A stretch of DNA of 64,000 bases from positions 1,394,136 to 1,458,135 of the forward strand of contig NW_008805089.1 in assembly GCF_000004825.1 (NCBI RefSeq), given 5' to 3'. Within the stretch, counting starts at the first letter, position 1; the number at the start of each line of letters is the position of its first letter. Positions 48,372-57,982 of the stretch are shown piece by piece. Source of the DNA: Heterostelium album PN500. Its lineage: Eukaryota > Evosea > Eumycetozoa > Acytosteliales > Acytosteliaceae. A program made the position numbers and the translations under genes. The notes under the pieces are model-generated. The model saw only the letters and a program-made list of their open reading frames with translations, was not told the DNA's origin and did not search any database.

Positions 48372-48400
48372 ATGGATCCCACCCGAGGGTGGTCCAATCT
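46430..48400. repeat. Segmental duplication, copy B, with internal tandem expansion
   Basis: Matches copy A (38330-39665). Between 47060 and 48110 a unit of about 200-400 bp is repeated three to four times. Recognisable words are CTTGCGATCTTTCCAACCAT, TTCATTTTGTATACAGAC, GTCGACGTTTTCATATCATT, TTTGGTCATGGTATTGTTCG and TTTTTAGTTTGGACTTTCTTG. The many ORFs here are low-quality by-products of the repeats. It ends with an intact-looking U6 gene on the minus strand. Confidence 0.85.
48285..48395 (-). ncRNA. U6 spliceosomal snRNA
   Basis: Catalytic RNA of the spliceosome, pol III-transcribed. The minus strand begins GGACCACCCTCGGGTGG (5' stem-loop), then ATTAAAATTGGAACGATACAG; ACAGAGA box intact; AAGATTAGC with the catalytic AGC triad; the internal stem-loop around CCCTGCGCAAGGATGACC; a 3' part AAAGCACGAGAAGTAACAAC; and a T9 run as terminator. 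Length of about 111 nt is normal. I see no clear upstream element or TATA box at -25, so expression from this copy is uncertain. Two damaged relatives lie at 39.5 and 53.3 kb. Confidence 0.92.
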
Positions 48401-49340
48401 ACCATTACGATCAAGGACATTATCAATCCACGATTCTTTACGACCATTTTTGGTTATGGTTACGAGTTTTTACTTTTTTTGTCAATTTTTTTGCAAGACA
48501 TTTTTATTTTTTTTAATTTTAACAATTTAATTCATGACATTTCATTAATCAACATATTCTTACCTTTTTTATATATCTCATTTTAAATTATTACATCCAA
48601 CTCAATCCCCTACATTATCTTTTTAATCCCACATTTACATTTTTTTTTCAACACCACCCAACATTTTTTTTTTTTTTTCAGTTATTTTTTGTAATCGATA
48701 GTTATTAATTAAATTTTCACAGGCGAACTACCCACACTATTTTTTAATTACGTATCGTTTTATATGGGGTTCGTAATTAATATTAATTTTATTTAAACAT
48801 CAAAAAATAAATATTTGATTATAAGTTGACAAAACAAAGTAAACAATTAAATAAAAAAAAAATTATAATTCATCAATTTTTATATGAGGGTTTACTGCAA
48901 ATCACTTTTTGGCAGGGTTCCAAAAAAAAAAAAATTTGTATGAGGGTTGTTTTTTTTTTTTTAGAACTTTTTGGTATCAAAACAATTTTTTTGATTAAAC
49001 GTTTCGTTACTATCAATTTTTTTTCTATATGACTTCATTCCTATGATTTGTTTTGTTTCATTTAAAAAAAAAAAAATTATTTAAAAATATCTTATTGTAA
49101 CAAGTTTGTTAATAAACTTTGTTATTTTTTATTTTTATCAAAACAATTTTTTGTTTTCAAACTATCAAATGTATAATTGTATTTTTTTTATTATTTTTTT
49201 TCTTGCATTATTGCAAAATTTATAAACTCAGTTAAATTTCAATTTCTGATGATTTCTATTTTTTTTTTTTTTTTTTTTTTTTTTGAAAAATATACGTTAA
49301 ACTTTTTTTACCACATCAAAAATATAATTTTTATTATAAT
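48401..49340. other. AT-rich region with a transposon-end-like repeat
   Basis: Homopolymer-rich. The segment TTTTTATATGAGGGTTTACT (about 48879-48898, continuing to 48908) recurs at about 52321-52349, next to the transposase remnant. A second TATGAGGGTT lies near 48939. This marks a possible end of that transposon family. There is a T-run of over 20 nt at about 49260-49284. No gene is seen. Confidence 0.55.
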
Positions 49341-49354
49341 GCAGAACACATATT

Positions 49355-49615
49355 TGAAAGTACGATAATAGTCATTTATTGCTTCACTTGACTTGATTGG
49401 TCATAGCTAACTATAATAACCTTATTTACGGCTCCAATTTAATTATTGGACTTACTGTAAAGAAGGACTTTTAGTAAGACATTCTTGCTTTTCGCTGAAT
49501 CTTATCTTATTAAAAGTAAAATTATCTATTAGCTAATGACCTATCATGCATATGTAAGCAACGAGTGATTGGAATCTGCTTAAACAAATATTTATTTTAT
49601 TACCCTAATTCATTT
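49355..49615 (+). pseudogene. Coiled-coil tandem family, copy 1 (5' end only)
   Basis: The leader, from GAAAGTACGATAATAGTC (about 49353), matches copy 3 closely and includes the hairpin at 49420-49466. The coding start MTYHAYVSNE corresponds to MTYHVYVSSSDWDLL of copy 3, but a one-base shift gives a stop after ten codons. Similarity ends near 49600, where copy 2 begins. Confidence 0.75.
49420..49466 (+). promoter_or_regulatory. Leader hairpin, copy 1
   Basis: The outer stem CCTTATTTACGG / CTGTAAAGAAGG (12 positions, one mismatch, one G-U) encloses an inner stem CCAAT / ATTGG. It sits in the untranslated leader about 70-80 bases before the (broken) start codon. The same fold recurs in copies 2 and 3 with compensatory changes. 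Confidence 0.75.
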
Positions 49616-49629
49616 GTGTAGCTACTTAA

Positions 49630-50860
49630 CTTGCTGCTTCACTACGATTGGTAGCTCTTGTACAGAACCCAACTTAGTTGGCCTCGCTGTACAAGAATTA
49701 CTTTTAGTAAGAAACTCACGCTATTGCTTGACCTCGTCTTATTAAGAGTAATGCGCTATCGATCAGAAATGCAACAACATGTTAAGCCTAGCAAAAGTGA
49801 TTGGGATCTACTTAACCAGATATTTAGTTTAGAATATGAATTAATAGACAACAATTCTGATCAATCTAAAAAATCAACAACAGATAATCCATTTACATAT
49901 TATTCAAATAAGTTTAATATCAACCCACGTTGGGTTTCAATTAGCATAATCATACCAAAAAGTTCCAAAATTTTCTTTAATTGTATTCAAAGTCATTTGT
50001 ATAATAACTATAAACAATAATTAAACTATAGTCAATCTAACAATTAAAATTTAACTTTTCTATAGAAAAGACCTATCGACCAAATTGACAGTTTGAAATT
50101 AACCAATCTTTGTGAACAACTCAGCAACAGCCTTGCGCTTTGAAACGCATACAGAAAATAAGAGACACAGGCAAACACCAACAAATAGCAACCCAGCAAC
50201 AACAACAACAAATTACAAATATAGTTAGAGCAGTAAGTAACTTATATAAATATATATTACAAACATTATCTAATGATATTCATTATTATTATTATTATCG
50301 TCAACAATAGTAGAACCAATCTCGACACAAGACGACCCACTTCTCAAAAATAATACCACTAGCGGTACAATATATAACATCGCTTTATCCGATATTAGCA
50401 GAAGCCAGGAAGTTATCATCAGTTCAGCTCAATTATCAACACAACAAACAACAACCAAATCAATATCAATATCAATTCAATATCTTTTGTGAATAATAAT
50501 ATAGATAAGATCAATGACCTTCAGACCAAGCTCAACCAGTCAGAGACTAACATCAATGACCTTAAAACCAAGCTCAACCAGTCAGAGACTAACGCCAATG
50601 ATCTTCAGACCAAGCTCAACCAGTCAGAGATAGAGATCAATCGATTACAATCAATTATTATGGATATGGTGCAACATTATATACCTAAAGAACTCTACAC
50701 CAACCTCTCTAAATGATGGCAATTCAAAGAGTCAATCCACATCAACTGATGATACCGCTCCAATCCCTAAATCCACATCCAACAGTGATGCCACCCCAAA
50801 GAAAAGAGACAGACCTCCAAAGAGTAAACCCTCACCTGTCAGTGAGGGATAAAGGATGAA
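49630..50860 (+). pseudogene. Coiled-coil tandem family, copy 2 (likely inactive)
   Basis: Start ATG at 49769: MQQHVKPSKSDWDLLNQIFS, then PFTYYSNKFNINPRWVSIS and IPKSSKIFF, the conserved N-terminal domain of the family. The intron donor that is GTAAGT in copy 3 is changed here, and the next exon (from about 50065, KRPIDQIDSLKLTNL) meets stops. A 42-bp repeat encoding INDLQTKLNQSETN (three units, about 50510-50640) forms the coiled coil, followed by MVQHYIPKELY. After a further frame change come a Ser/Thr/Pro tail and PKKRDRPPKSKP, an AT-hook/nuclear-localisation-like basic end. The several breaks imply a pseudogene, but it shows the ancestral C-terminus. Confidence 0.65.
49656..49696 (+). promoter_or_regulatory. 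Leader hairpin, copy 2
   Basis: The perfect 10-bp stem TCTTGTACAG / CTGTACAAGA encloses a perfect inner stem CCAAC / GTTGG. Compared with copies 1 and 3 both sides of both stems have changed together, so pairing, not sequence, is conserved. Confidence 0.8.
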
Positions 50861-51083
50861 GATGAAAATAAAATTAAATTATTTGTTTTTTTTCATTTTT
50901 GCATACACCCATGTTGCGATTATTTCTTTTTTTTTTTTTTTGAAATCACATCATACATATTTTTATTTAAAGATATTATAAATTATATATATATTATAAT
51001 TTATAAAATATATGTATTATAATTTGAAAGTACGATTATAGTCATTTATTGCTTCACTGATTGGTCATAGTTAATTGATATCC

Positions 51084-51126
51084 TTCTTTACGGCCCCAAT
51101 TTAATTATTGGACTTACTGTAAAGAA
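51084..51126 (+). promoter_or_regulatory. Leader hairpin, copy 3
   Basis: The stem TTCTTTACGG / CTGTAAAGAA (10 bp with one G-U) encloses the inner stem CCAAT / ATTGG. It lies 67 bases upstream of the ATG at 51194. Confidence 0.8.
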
Positions 51127-51193
51127 CACTGACTTACTGTCTCGCTTTTTAGCTTGATGCCTATCTTATTAAAAGTTAACTTTATCAACTAAA

Positions 51194-52249
51194 ATGACCT
51201 ATCATGTTTATGTGAGTAGTAGTGATTGGGATCTGCTTAAACAAATATTTAATTTAGAATATTCATTATTAGAGAACAACAGTTCTTTTCAATTTGAAAT
51301 AAATAAACAAGTGCCTATACGATCGAATGATAGTCCATACAAATGTTATTCAAATCAGTTTAATATCGATCCATGTTGGATTTCACGTTGCCTAATGATA
51401 CCAAAATCAAAATCATTCTTTAAATGTGTTGTAAGTAATAGTTTTGTATAGCAACATGTAAAGATAATCTAATATAATTAAATCAAATAGAAAAGATCAG
51501 GTGACCAAATTGACAGTTTCAAATTAACTAAACTTCGTGATCGACTCATCGAAAGCCTCGCCACAAGTCAACGCCAACAAAAAACAAACATGCACCAACA
51601 ATTGTCTAAAATATTAGAACCAACTACATCACAAGAAAACCCACTTCTCCAAAACAATACCAACACACTTCATAACATCACTACATGTATACCCAATAAG
51701 AATATAAGCCAAGAAGTTATTCTAAGCTCAACTCAACTATCAACTTTTCAAAACAATTATCAAATTAATATTATCAACAATTCAATAACTATAGTAAATA
51801 ATAATGTAAATCTGGTCAACGAGCTTCAAGCTAAACTTAATCATATGGAGGCCGAGCTTGAACATACCAATGCCGAGCTTGAACATACCAAAGCCGAGCT
51901 TGATCATGCCAAGGCCAAGCTTAAGGATACAGAGACCGAGCTTGATCATACCAAGGCCAAGCTTAAGGATACAGAGACCAAGCTTTATCATACCAAGGCC
52001 GAGCTTGATCATACCAAGGATGTGCTTAAGGATACAGAGACCAAGCTTGATCATACCAAGGCTGAGCTTGATCATACCAAGACCGAGCTTGATCATACCA
52101 AGGCCAAGCTTGATCATACCAAGGCCAAGCTTGATCATACCAAGGCCAAGCTTGATCATACCAAGGCTGTGCTTAAGGATACAGAGACGATTACAATTAA
52201 CTATTATGAATATCGTACAACATTATTTAAAAAAGTTAGAGCAATCTGA
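51194..52249 (+). CDS. Coiled-coil repeat protein, tandem family copy 3
   Basis: Exons 51194-51430 and 51491-52249 (GTAAGT...TAG intron) give 331 residues. Residues 1-79 form the family's conserved domain: SSDWDLLKQIFNLEYSLLEN, YKCYSNQFNIDPCWISR, IPKSKSFFKCV. A linker with KRSGDQIDSFKLTKLRDRL precedes 17 tandem heptads of LDHTKAK type (DNA repeat 51836-52192), a predicted long coiled coil. The last 20 residues are in a different frame from the conserved ending: one frame over reads MNIVQHYLKKLEQSDKVL, homologous to copy 2. So a one-base indel at about 52190 has cut off the original tail, or the tail frame is used by an unseen splice. There is no known family match; function unknown. Confidence 0.65.
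51836..52192 (+). repeat. 21-bp tandem repeat (17 units) coding heptads
   Basis: The unit is approximately CTTGATCATACCAAGGCCAAG. It has variants with CTTAAGGATACAGAGACC in a semi-regular order, suggesting a higher-order unit of 42-63 bp. All three forward frames and one reverse frame are open throughout. Confidence 0.9.
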
Positions 52250-52337
52250 CAAGGTACTGCAGGAATACAAGAACGAATGTAGTTTATTGGAGTTTGAACT
52301 TGCCAATAAACAAAAGAGTTTTTTATATGAGGGTTTA

Positions 52338-53110
52338 CTACAAATCATAACCATATCCTTCGCTAACGTTATGAAAACGTTTTTTTTTTTGAAAACCGAT
52401 TGCAAGATCGAACTTTTTGAAAGTCGGGGATTTAGGAACTTTGTGGGTTGGGCAGGCAACTTCAGCATAGTGGTTTCTCATGGTTCGGATTAATTCTATT
52501 ACTTCATCGACTGTATACAAAGGAATGTCAGTATCTCTTTGGAAAGTGGAGATCTTCTGTTTAATTTGAGATGCGGCTGCATCGCATGGATTACATCCAT
52601 GATAACTAGCGAAGAAATTGTAATATATCTCCATTTTACCACGATATATAGTACCCATGTAATGCCAAAAATACATGTTTGTTGCTAATTTAAAATGCTT
52701 CCTGCATCCATCTATCCATATATTCAGTGTTTTGATTCTCCTGAATATCGGTTCGTTTGTTAGAAATGATATCAAACAACCTACAACAAAGGCTGGATCA
52801 TTCTTGGTGGTCGTTGTTGGAGCTACGTAGGAGACATAGTTGAAATAACATGCGTTATCTTTATACCAATAAGCACTGATTATCAGTGCTTGTCTTAAAG
52901 ATTGTTGATGTGAGAGCTGTGAAAAATCCATAAGAATAATTGCACACTTGTACCATCAAGATCTTTGATTACATCAACGTTTTGTTTACTGTATAATTGT
53001 CTTTGGACCACTACAATGGTTTTATGAAGTTTCAGTTTTGCCATTTTCTTGCCTTTTTCACTGTCTGCTGGAAAAGCTACCCCCCTTTCGTCTCGTGTTC
53101 ACAACTCTGC
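52338..53110 (-). pseudogene. DDE-like transposase remnant
   Basis: The minus strand from about 53110 reads KMAKLKLHKTIVVVQRQLYS. After a frame change it gives AIILMDFSQLSHQQSL, YVAPTTTTKNDPAFVVG, LNIWIDGCRKHFKLATN, MEIYYNFFASYHGCNPCDAA and QIKQKISTF. The DFSQ Asp, the DGCxKHF Asp and the SxHGxxPCD motif resemble a DDE-type transposase family seen in animals. I cannot name it securely. The frame ends KRFHNVSEGYGYDL at a stop lying in the TATGAGGGTTTACT repeat shared with 48.9 kb. It is a truncated relic that abuts coiled-coil copy 3. Confidence 0.65.
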
Positions 53111-53327
53111 ACAGTCCTTGCATCTATTTGTATTCAAAAAATTATATTGATATTAGAAGAAAAATTTAAATTATTTAAAAAAGTTAACTTCTTCATTTCT
53201 CTGATGCTGCCAGTTCTAAACCTTAGACTTCCTATCTGAACACAAAAAATTTTTGGGTGTTAACTCATTTTGAAATATTTTTTGTCAAAAAATTGCCACA
53301 ATGAACAAAAATTTTTTTAGTGGGGTG

Positions 53328-53373
53328 AGCAAGGATGACCACTAAAGCACGAGAAGTAACAACATTTTTTTTT
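53328..53373 (+). pseudogene. 5'-truncated U6 snRNA fragment
   Basis: The plus strand reads AGCAAGGATGACCACTAAAG, GCACGAGAAGTAACAAC and T9, the 3' half of U6. It is followed for about 100 bp (to 53470) by the same flank found downstream of the other two U6 copies. The break lies exactly at GCGCAAGG of the internal stem-loop. Confidence 0.85.
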
Positions 53374-53479
53374 GTTGGGTGCCACAACAAAGTCATCTGA
53401 GAAAAACAACAAACTTGCTAAAACAAAGTGTCTTGATGACATCCTGTGAATAAAAATATGTGTATAAAAAAAATAGTTC

Positions 53480-54168
53480 ATAGAATCGAAAAAAAAATAT
53501 AATGAAAAATGACATTGTGAAAGAAATTAAAATTATATCATTTAGTTCTCTTATTATAGTGGTCTCAAACTTCATAGAATCGATTCTAAGAAGATTATTG
53601 ACTTCCTACTAATTGTTAAAAGTCAATTTAAAAGATAGTATGAAAAGCAAAAAACAATAGACTTAGCGAACTACTTGGCTGTTCACCATTATTTTTTAAT
53701 ACAAATAATTTTGTAAGTAATAACTAATAGTTATAACTTTATTTGTAAATAGTAAATTCAGAATATAATATCAAAATAAAATTCATTCAAAATTTGATAA
53801 AATAAATTGAAGAAAAATAAAACTGTTTTTTTGTTTTATTATCTCAACATTAACAGATCTATTTCATTTGATTTAACTGTTTCTATTTTAAAGATAACTA
53901 TTTTCTTTTTAAAAATTACTTTTAACTATTTAAATAAAATCAAGAAAAAAAATAGTAATTTTTATTATTTCAAATAATTCTATTTAAACAGAATTTAATT
54001 TTGAGTTTTCAAAAATTATATTAAATAGAATTATTACAATATTTACCTCTAAAGAGAAACAGTTAAATATATATTGATCAATATTATTTACAACTATTTA
54101 AAGTTTTATAACAATTTTACTCTTAAAAATGATTTTTTTATTATTAATAACAATATATTTATTTAAAG
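53480..54168. other. AT-rich intergenic DNA
   Basis: About 690 bp. No ORF with coding character is seen; the sequence approaches the next recombinase fragment. Confidence 0.5.
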
Positions 54169-54790
54169 GTACCAAGAAGGAAGATGTTTCGGAGGATAGT
54201 GATTGTAAGTTTAATTCTCTATCTATTATCATTGTTTTGAATTTATCAATTAACATAATATAAAAATAGATGAAGAATCAACCTCGACAACTTCTTCAAC
54301 AACAACTACAACAACAACCACTACAAATTCTGTTTCTAGACCAACCAGATCAAATAGAATAACATCATCATCCATTCAAAAAGGTCCATCTAAATCCAAT
54401 CATAGATACGGTAGAGTAACAAAGAATAAAGGTAAACAAGAAAGAATTGGAAAACAAAACCAAAGAACAATGACTTGTAAAGGTGGATGTGGAACTGTAT
54501 TCGAGTTGGGTACCTAAGTAGGACACTATTGTTTTACATGTTACAAAGAGTATCGCGAAGAAGTGATTGAAAATACTAATTGTATTGGAGAAGGATGCAA
54601 CCAACCACGTTTAAAGAAATCAGTTTGGTGCTCCAAGGTTTGCTATTCCAACAACACCAATGAAGAAGACATTCGAAGATGTAATTATGTAGATGATGGA
54701 TTGGAATGTACAAATATAGTACTTCCTGGTTATGGTACTAAATGTGAGAGTCATGTAACCAGAAGAAACAAAAAGGTTAAATTTAATTAA
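54169..54790 (+). pseudogene. 3' fragment of a second serine-recombinase-family gene (zinc-ribbon end)
   Basis: Two exons are visible: 54169-54204 and 54270-54790. They carry an acidic piece (KKEDVSEDSD), a Ser/Thr run, basic KSNHRYGRVTKNKGK, then Cys-rich TCKGGCGTVF, GHYCFTCYKEY, IGEGCNQPRLK and WCSKVCYSN, and a final Cys pair. The order (Ser/Thr linker, then CxxCG...GxYCxxC) parallels the C-terminus of the 40180 gene. An in-frame TAA at 54515-54517 splits the first ribbon. Everything upstream, including the recombinase domain, is missing. Confidence 0.65.
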
Positions 54791-55149
54791 AATAATAAAT
54801 AGCTTTTGACTGGTAAAAACATTTAGTAAAGGATACTTTTGGATATAGATTTTGGTATTACAAAAATATTTAAATATTTTTTCTTTCTCTCAATTTTGAT
54901 TTTAACTTATTCCAGATTTAATTTTAATAAATTTAGATCATCAAGTGATCTATATGAATTCAAAATAAATGAAAATCAAGTTGACGATATTTATTAAAAA
55001 TAAAATAAATTAATACTTTATCATCATTCAATAGTTTATAAATATTTGTCCAATACATTAAATTTTAGAGTTATACTCATTATTACTATTTATTAATAAC
55101 AAAGGAATTAATAAATAAAAATATTAATATGATCAATTTTGGTGATGAC
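54791..55149. other. AT-rich spacer
   Basis: 360 bp without coding character or repeats recognised. Confidence 0.5.
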
Positions 55150-56050
55150 AACAGAAAACTGAATTAGGAATGGAAAGTATCTATTGATGGCTGATCACTT
55201 TGTATCATTGCTACCAGTAACAGTCTTGGAAACGTTATAGCTATGCTTAAAACTTCTACAACTTCAGTCCTGGTCAACGTTATGCATACCTTCAGACTTG
55301 TTAGATCTCTTTCGTGGTACCAAGCAAGTTGCTGTTCCTCTTGGGAATTGAATACTTTTTCAAGGATATTAAAGGTTTGACGTCAGGTTCTCAGCTGATC
55401 AACCCACCAATTCACCGATGACACTGGTTCGCTCTAAATATGGTACAGCTATACGATTATCAGGTTGTACTCTTCCTTCTCTAAAAGATATACAGTTTCT
55501 ACTCAATTTCACAAAAGATACACTTATAGTCAAAGCAGAATGAAATTAGTATATAGCCTCAGCTTTGTTAAACAATACAAGTAATTGCTTACATCAAAAA
55601 CCCAGTCTATAGAGACGTTAACTTCAAGTTCTTTGCTCACTCATTACCTATCAACAATCTCAGAGATGAGCATATCTGTTGTTCAACCACTCTGGGTTTC
55701 GACACATACCACCACGCAATTTCTTGTCCTTCCTTTAAAAACAATCACTGGCTTTCTACTATCTTTGATTGGTACGAAAGCTCTGGGTTATATGGTCGTA
55801 TCACAGAATCAAATCTTTTTGTAATAGAGTCACTACTGCTGTATACAAGTCTATTTGTGTATTGGTTTCAAAACTTCTGTATGGTGGCTGCTGCTATGCA
55901 TATTCTACTAGTATATTAGATATGTCACTATATAACAGTGCTTTTATTAATGACTCTTACACAATACCAACATACATACTTTTATAGCTGTAATTTATTA
56001 AAGAGTGATCAAAACTTCTAGCACTAAATTGTTTGTATTTTATTTAAAAA
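55150..56050 (+). pseudogene. Decayed gene of unrecognised family
   Basis: Less AT-rich than its flanks. The best segment (about 55580-55900) reads AYIKNPVYRDVNFKFFAHSL, RDEHICCSTTLGFDTYHH, FKNNHWLSTIFDWYESSG and LYGRITESNLFVIE, with stops up- and downstream. The end (55890-56050) is repeated at 44480-44640. I do not recognise the protein. Confidence 0.5.
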
Positions 56051-56999
56051 CAGTGAGCTTTGCAAAACAAATAAATCAATTATGTAAGTAGATTGTTTTT
56101 TTAATTAATAAAAATAAGATGTATATGTAGTTGTTTAGTAGTATCACTAAAACCAAATATATAATGAAATGAGAGAACAAAAGAAAATAAAATTAATAGA
56201 TAAAAACAAGTTTCAAAAAAAAAGGGAGTTTCCCATTAATCTTAAAAAAATAGAAAAATTGATTTAACAGGATGTAAACAGAAATCTATTTATTTATTAA
56301 ATCATATAATCAGTGAGCATATCATATTCAATAAATTAATAATTGTTATGAGAAATACTTTATTATTATTTTTATTTAATTTTTTAAAGTTTAAAATCTT
56401 TTAAATTTTTTGATAGAAATCAAAATATTTAAAAAAATAAAAAAATAGATAAAAGTTTAACTTTATTTATTCTATTTTTATTTTTTTAAAGAGGTATAAA
56501 ATAGAAGATATTATTCATTAATATATCTCTATTTGATATATATGTAATCTTAAAGTAAAAAATAATTTTAATTGATTTTTAAAAAAATATTTTGAATTTA
56601 AAAAATTCATTATCTATTTATAAACTTGTTGTTTTGATAGTAATAGCAATAAATTAATATTAGTTAAAATTTACCTTTATTATTGTTCACTAAAACATTG
56701 AGTTTCAAAGAACTCTCTATATTAGATTCAATATGTTTTAGTTTAACTTGTAAAAAATTATTTTATAAAAGAGATAGATATTTGATTCTCAATAATAATT
56801 CTATTACATATACTCAAACTCAAATTATACAATACAGAATTCAACAAGCAACTCTACACTAATACATTACACAATTTAAAAATTGTATATTATATAAAGT
56901 TGATATGATAGTACAACCACTTTAGAGAATTATCCAATTAAACAATATGATTATCTAATTTAAAAAAAGTTAATAGTTTTAATATTCTCAAAATTCGAG
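56051..56999. other. AT-rich intergenic DNA
   Basis: About 950 bp of very AT-rich sequence. No gene, RNA or strong repeat is recognised. Confidence 0.5.
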
Positions 57000-57660
57000 A
57001 TGGGTACAATAACCTAAAAATTTTTTTATCTTTAAAATATATTAAAGTTCTAAATTAGATAATAGAGATTCTCTTTTCCGTAAAATACCTTTGAATATAA
57101 AGGAAGTTTATGTCAAAGAATGGAGTGACAATATGGTATTTGATATTTCAGTAGTAGTGTTCGGGTGCTCTCTATAAGATCTGAAAATATAAAGATATTA
57201 TATGATTCTCTCCCAAATTCAATTAAACAATTAGTTATGAGTACCACTTTCAACCCATCTATGCTTTCCAACACAATCAAAGAAATGACAGTAGATTGTA
57301 ATACACATGTGTATTTACCTGGATGTTTCCACTTTCTTTGGAATCACTCTTCATCTATTTTTATAAAAATCCATTAAACCAACACTCACTTCCCAACAAT
57401 CTCAAATCACTATCTTTATAAGAATCACCCAATCACAAATGTTGATTTTTAATAACTTCCTAAATCACTTGAAACAATTCAAATAGATAAATTAGTTTCT
57501 TATTTGATGGTCAACATTTTTAATCTCTCACAATTTAGAAGCCTAGAACATTAATAGGTTGTCATATCCAGTAGCTTGGTTCACTTCCACCATCGGATAC
57601 CACCTTGTTTTTACCAAGTGCTATCTCAATTACAACTTCATTCAGTAAGGAGACACTCCA
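57000..57660 (+). pseudogene. FNIP-repeat pseudogene
   Basis: Broken reading frames give FNIP-like units: IPLNIKEVYVKEWSDN, LPNSIKQLVMSTTFNPSM, TIKEMTVDCNTHVYLPG and SLPNNLKSLSL, separated by stops and frame changes. The pattern (LPxSIKxLxxxxxFNxxL) is the dictyostelid FNIP repeat. No F-box or kinase part is found. Confidence 0.75.
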
Positions 57661-57982
57661 TAAATATAAGAGTAGATCATTCTATTTTATAATTAAATTG
57701 TAAATAAATAATCGAAGGATCGCTCCACCGTAAGATAATTAATTTTCAATGATTGACAAAAAAACTAAAATCAGCTATTATTGGTTTGACAAATTTGTCA
57801 ATCAAAGTTATAATTATCTTTATTTGATTGTCAAAACATGGCTTATCCTTTAGCAATAAATATGAGGATCAGACAGTTCGACTCGTTTTTTTGCAACATT
57901 TTTTTTTTTTTTTTTCTTTTTCGTTTTTTGCAACACATTTTTTTTTTTTTTTGATTAATTTGTTTAATTAAAGATATATTAA
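57661..57982. other. Promoter region of NOL9
   Basis: 320 bp. It contains two long T-runs (about 57900-57915 and 57938-57952) and a 20-odd-bp imperfect inverted repeat around 57770-57830 (TTTGACAAATTTGTCAA core). No gene is seen. Confidence 0.5.

Noticed and set aside
46922-48586. Many overlapping ORFs rich in Phe/Ser/Leu that look like membrane proteins
   Set aside because: They arise from T-rich tandem repeats and the complement of U6; no family resemblance and no splice logic.
51836-52192. CRISPR-like regular array
   Set aside because: Units are directly contiguous without unique spacers and are coding; the genome is eukaryotic.
51782-52493. Repeat ORFs reading MIKLGLG (minus) and IPRPSL (plus)
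   Set aside because: These are shadows of the 21-bp repeat; only the LDHTKAK frame joins the spliced N-terminal domain.
57840-57895. Possible tRNA (AGTTCGACTCG resembles a B box)
   Set aside because: No matching A box, acceptor stem or cloverleaf could be folded around it.
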